This document shows positions 32,524 to 34,578 of a stretch of 34,578 nt of DNA, piece after piece (positions within the stretch are counted from its first letter, which is position 1; every line of letters begins with the position of its first letter). The notes under the pieces are model-generated. The model did no database searches. It was not told where the DNA came from and saw nothing but the letters and a program-made list of their open reading frames with translations. The position numbers and the translations under genes were made by a program. This stretch comes from Rhodococcus sp. IEGM 1381 (GTDB lineage: Bacteria; Actinomycetota; Actinomycetes; Mycobacteriales; Mycobacteriaceae): positions 1 through 34,578 of the forward strand of contig NZ_JASHKQ010000025.1 in NCBI RefSeq assembly GCF_030056795.1, written 5' to 3'.

Positions 32524-34374
32524 TCAGGCACTCAGGTCGAACACCGTGTAATCGCCGACGGTCCTCGGTGTGAAGGTCGCGGCGACCCAGTCACCGATCG
32601 CCGACGGCCTGGTCTTGCCCGTTCCTGCGATGAAGTAATGGATCTTTCCCGCGGCCACGTCGGCCTCGAATTGGTCGAGTGTGGGCGAGGGGTCGGTTCC
32701 GGAGAATCCACCCACCGGCATCACCGGGTCGTCGGTCGCGAGCTGCAGAACCGCGGCGGCATTGGATCCGATGGTCGCCGCCGCCCAGGTGTACTTCTGC
32801 CGATCAGCCTCGAGGAGTCCGGTCAACTCGGAGTCGGGAGCTGATGGGGAGCCGAATTGCGTTGACCGCTCCGCATCTTCACCCTCTCGACCACTTCGGT
32901 ACGCGGCCTGGTCAGACGCAACAGCGGGCCCGGCCGACGGGCCACCTCCGGTGTGCGGAGTGACCACGGTATCGGCGACGTATGCGACGGGACCCGCAAG
33001 AGCGACCGCAATTGCCATCGCCCCCAGCGCAATCGACATCGAACGGGACCCACGGAACACCAGGGCCACTGCGACGACAACCCCGACTCCCAGCACTACC
33101 CACCGCAGCCACGGCAGAAATTCGGGAGTGCGGGCGAGAAAAACGAACGAGGTAGCCGTCGTGATCGCCGATGCCAGCACGAGAACCGCACGCCACGCGG
33201 GCTTTTCGCGCCTCACCCACAGCTCACGGAGGGCCGCTCCGACGATGGCGGCAATCGCCGGAGCGACGACGATCGTGTAGTAGGAGTGGAAGGTGCCCGA
33301 CATGAAGCTGAACACCAGCGAGCACCCGACGAGCCACAGTCCCCACATCACGAACCAGGCTCTCCGAAAGTCCTGCCGAGGAGCTCTGCCGCGCAACACG
33401 ATTCCCGCGACCACGAGCACCAGTGCGGCCGGGATCAGCCACGAGATCTGGCCACCCTGGGCGGCCGCGAACATTCGGGTGATGCCCGTCTGCGGCCCGT
33501 GCCCACCCGGCCCGAAACCGCCGGCCTGCGCTGCATCACCGGCAGACGATCCGACGGTGCCCGCGTGTTCGTTACCGGTCAACCTGCCCAGGCCGTTGTA
33601 GCCGAAGGTCAGATCCAGAATGCTGTCGGTCTTCGATCCACCGACCCAGGGCCGGTCCGCCGCCGGCACCAGTTGCACGATCGCAACCCACCATCCAGCG
33701 GAGACGAGCACGCCGGCACCAGCGGCCAGCAACTGCAGAAGTCGTCTTCCGAGCTTGGGCGGACCGAACGCGGCGTAGGCCACGGCAAGAGCCGGAACGA
33801 CAAGGAACGCCTGCAGCTGTTTGGTCAGGAATCCGAGACCTACTACAGCGCCGGTCAGCACCAGCCAGCGAGTGCGTCCGTCTTCGACAGCACGCAGCAT
33901 CGCCCACGCTGCCCCCAGCAGGGTGAGGGTGAGCAAGGCGTCGGGATTGTCGTAGCGGAACATCAGCGCGAAGGTCGGGGTGGTGGCCAATACCGCGCCG
34001 GCAATCAACGCTGCCCCGTATCCGAATCGACGGGCGACGATCGCGTACATGATTCCCACACTCAGCACGGCCATCAGCACCTGCGGCAACAACAGCGACC
34101 ACGAGTTGAGACCGAAAGTCCGTACCGAGAGTTCCATGATCCACAGCGATGCCGGCGGCTTGTCCACCGTGATGGAGTTCGCGGCATCGGACGAACCGAA
34201 CAGGAACGCCTTCCAACTGATCGAGCCGGCCTGTACGGCCGCCGCATAGAAGGAATTACCCCACTGCTCGCGGTTCAGATCGAGGGCATAGGCCCCTGCT
34301 GTTCCGACAAGAAGGGCGGCGAGACTGGGCAACGCCCAGCGTGGGCGGGCGATGTCGTGTTCGAGGACGGTCAC
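32524..34374 (-). CDS. GT39/ArnT-like polytopic membrane glycosyltransferase
   Basis: This 616-residue protein has about a dozen membrane segments and an extracytoplasmic C-terminal domain. It belongs to the PMT/ArnT-like GT-C superfamily, which moves sugars from polyprenyl-phosphate donors to outside acceptors. The first loop has NREQWGNSFYAAAVQAGSIS and the DKPPASLW motif, where the Asp is the likely base. Later come FRYDNPDALLTL, LTKQLQAFLVVPAL and GTFHSYYTIVVAPAIAA. A Gly-rich loop (AGGFGPGGHGPQTGITRMF) and a soluble end (YTWAAATIGSNAAAVLQLATDDPVMPVGGFSG) follow. Actinobacterial members are usually annotated as mannosyl- or arabinofuranosyl-type transferases; donor and acceptor are unknown here. 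The start is a GTG at 34374 with a weak ribosome site. 34375-34578 holds nothing I can support. Confidence 0.9.
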   Translation of the reverse strand: MTVLEHDIARPRWALPSLAALLVGTAGAYALDLNREQWGNSFYAAAVQAGSISWKAFLFGSSDAANSITVDKPPASLWIMELSVRTFGLNSWSLLLPQVLMAVLSVGIMYAIVARRFGYGAALIAGAVLATTPTFALMFRYDNPDALLTLTLLGAAWAMLRAVEDGRTRWLVLTGAVVGLGFLTKQLQAFLVVPALAVAYAAFGPPKLGRRLLQLLAAGAGVLVSAGWWVAIVQLVPAADRPWVGGSKTDSILDLTFGYNGLGRLTGNEHAGTVGSSAGDAAQAGGFGPGGHGPQTGITRMFAAAQGGQISWLIPAALVLVVAGIVLRGRAPRQDFRRAWFVMWGLWLVGCSLVFSFMSGTFHSYYTIVVAPAIAAIVGAALRELWVRREKPAWRAVLVLASAITTATSFVFLARTPEFLPWLRWVVLGVGVVVAVALVFRGSRSMSIALGAMAIAVALAGPVAYVADTVVTPHTGGGPSAGPAVASDQAAYRSGREGEDAERSTQFGSPSAPDSELTGLLEADRQKYTWAAATIGSNAAAVLQLATDDPVMPVGGFSGTDPSPTLDQFEADVAAGKIHYFIAGTGKTRPSAIGDWVAATFTPRTVGDYTVFDLSA

Positions 34375-34578
34375 AATCGATCACTGTTGCCCTCGATCCT
34401 GAGGATGTGCCAGCAACTTCCTGACAATCGACCGTCAATCGCCACAGCCATACGAAGAATGCCTGAATTGTCTGCACTACAACGACTTCGAGGCCGCCCA
34501 TGTGAGCGGAACTTCGTAGCCCACTACGGGCGGATTCGAGCGGTGGTTGCAACGTGCCTGATCATTAGGGATGTTTGC

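Overview
The window looks like the chromosome of a GC-rich member of the Mycobacteriales, most likely Rhodococcus or a close relative. This rests on gene content and order: topA, a small conserved gene, cspA, a MrfA/SftH-type helicase, the reduced Tad locus ending in ssd, a HAD-IB phosphatase, dppABCD and acs follow the same order, as I recall it, as Mycobacterium tuberculosis Rv3644c to Rv3667. The genus call is inference; no 16S or other marker is present.

Layout. (1) 1-4350 is an accessory segment: a HEPN-like protein, small uncertain ORFs, a tyrosine integrase broken by a stop codon exactly at its catalytic HxxR arginine, two small membrane proteins and a possible zinc-ribbon peptide. It abuts the 3' end of a tRNA-Thr(CGT), a typical island site. 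(2) 4497-5799: an SDR oxidoreductase and a divergent CGNR-type regulator with interleaved sigma-A promoters; the regulator appears leaderless. (3) 5796-11117: minus-strand housekeeping genes holB, topA, a conserved hypothetical and cspA. (4) 11513-13882: DNA-repair helicase. (5) 13953-17842: an L-lactate module, with a FadR-type regulator divergent from a lactate permease (frameshifted here) and lldD, and a clear promoter plus palindromic operator between them. (6) 17868-22473: seven translationally coupled minus-strand genes for a reduced Tad/Flp system (ssd, TadA, TadB-like, TadC-like, Flp-like, TadE-like, TadE/G-like). (7) 22474-24012: a HAD phosphatase flanked by two predicted small RNAs, a 6C RNA (minus) and an Ms1/MTS2823-like RNA (plus, about 304 nt, with promoter and terminator). 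(8) 24013-24759: a conserved protein that I read as a degenerate Fic fold. (9) 24790-30082: a dipeptide ABC importer (dppA-B-C-D) with a 19-bp hairpin after dppA. (10) 30528-32471: acs, divergent from dppA, with a CRP/GlxR-like site; then a bidirectional terminator and a GT39/ArnT-like membrane glycosyltransferase.

Functionally, the core part combines replication/topology/repair genes with carbon and peptide scavenging (lactate, acetate, dipeptides). The most interesting non-coding content is the pair of regulatory RNAs around the phosphatase gene. The most interesting protein-level observations are the integrase nonsense codon at a catalytic residue, the permease frameshift and the Fic-like pseudoenzyme.
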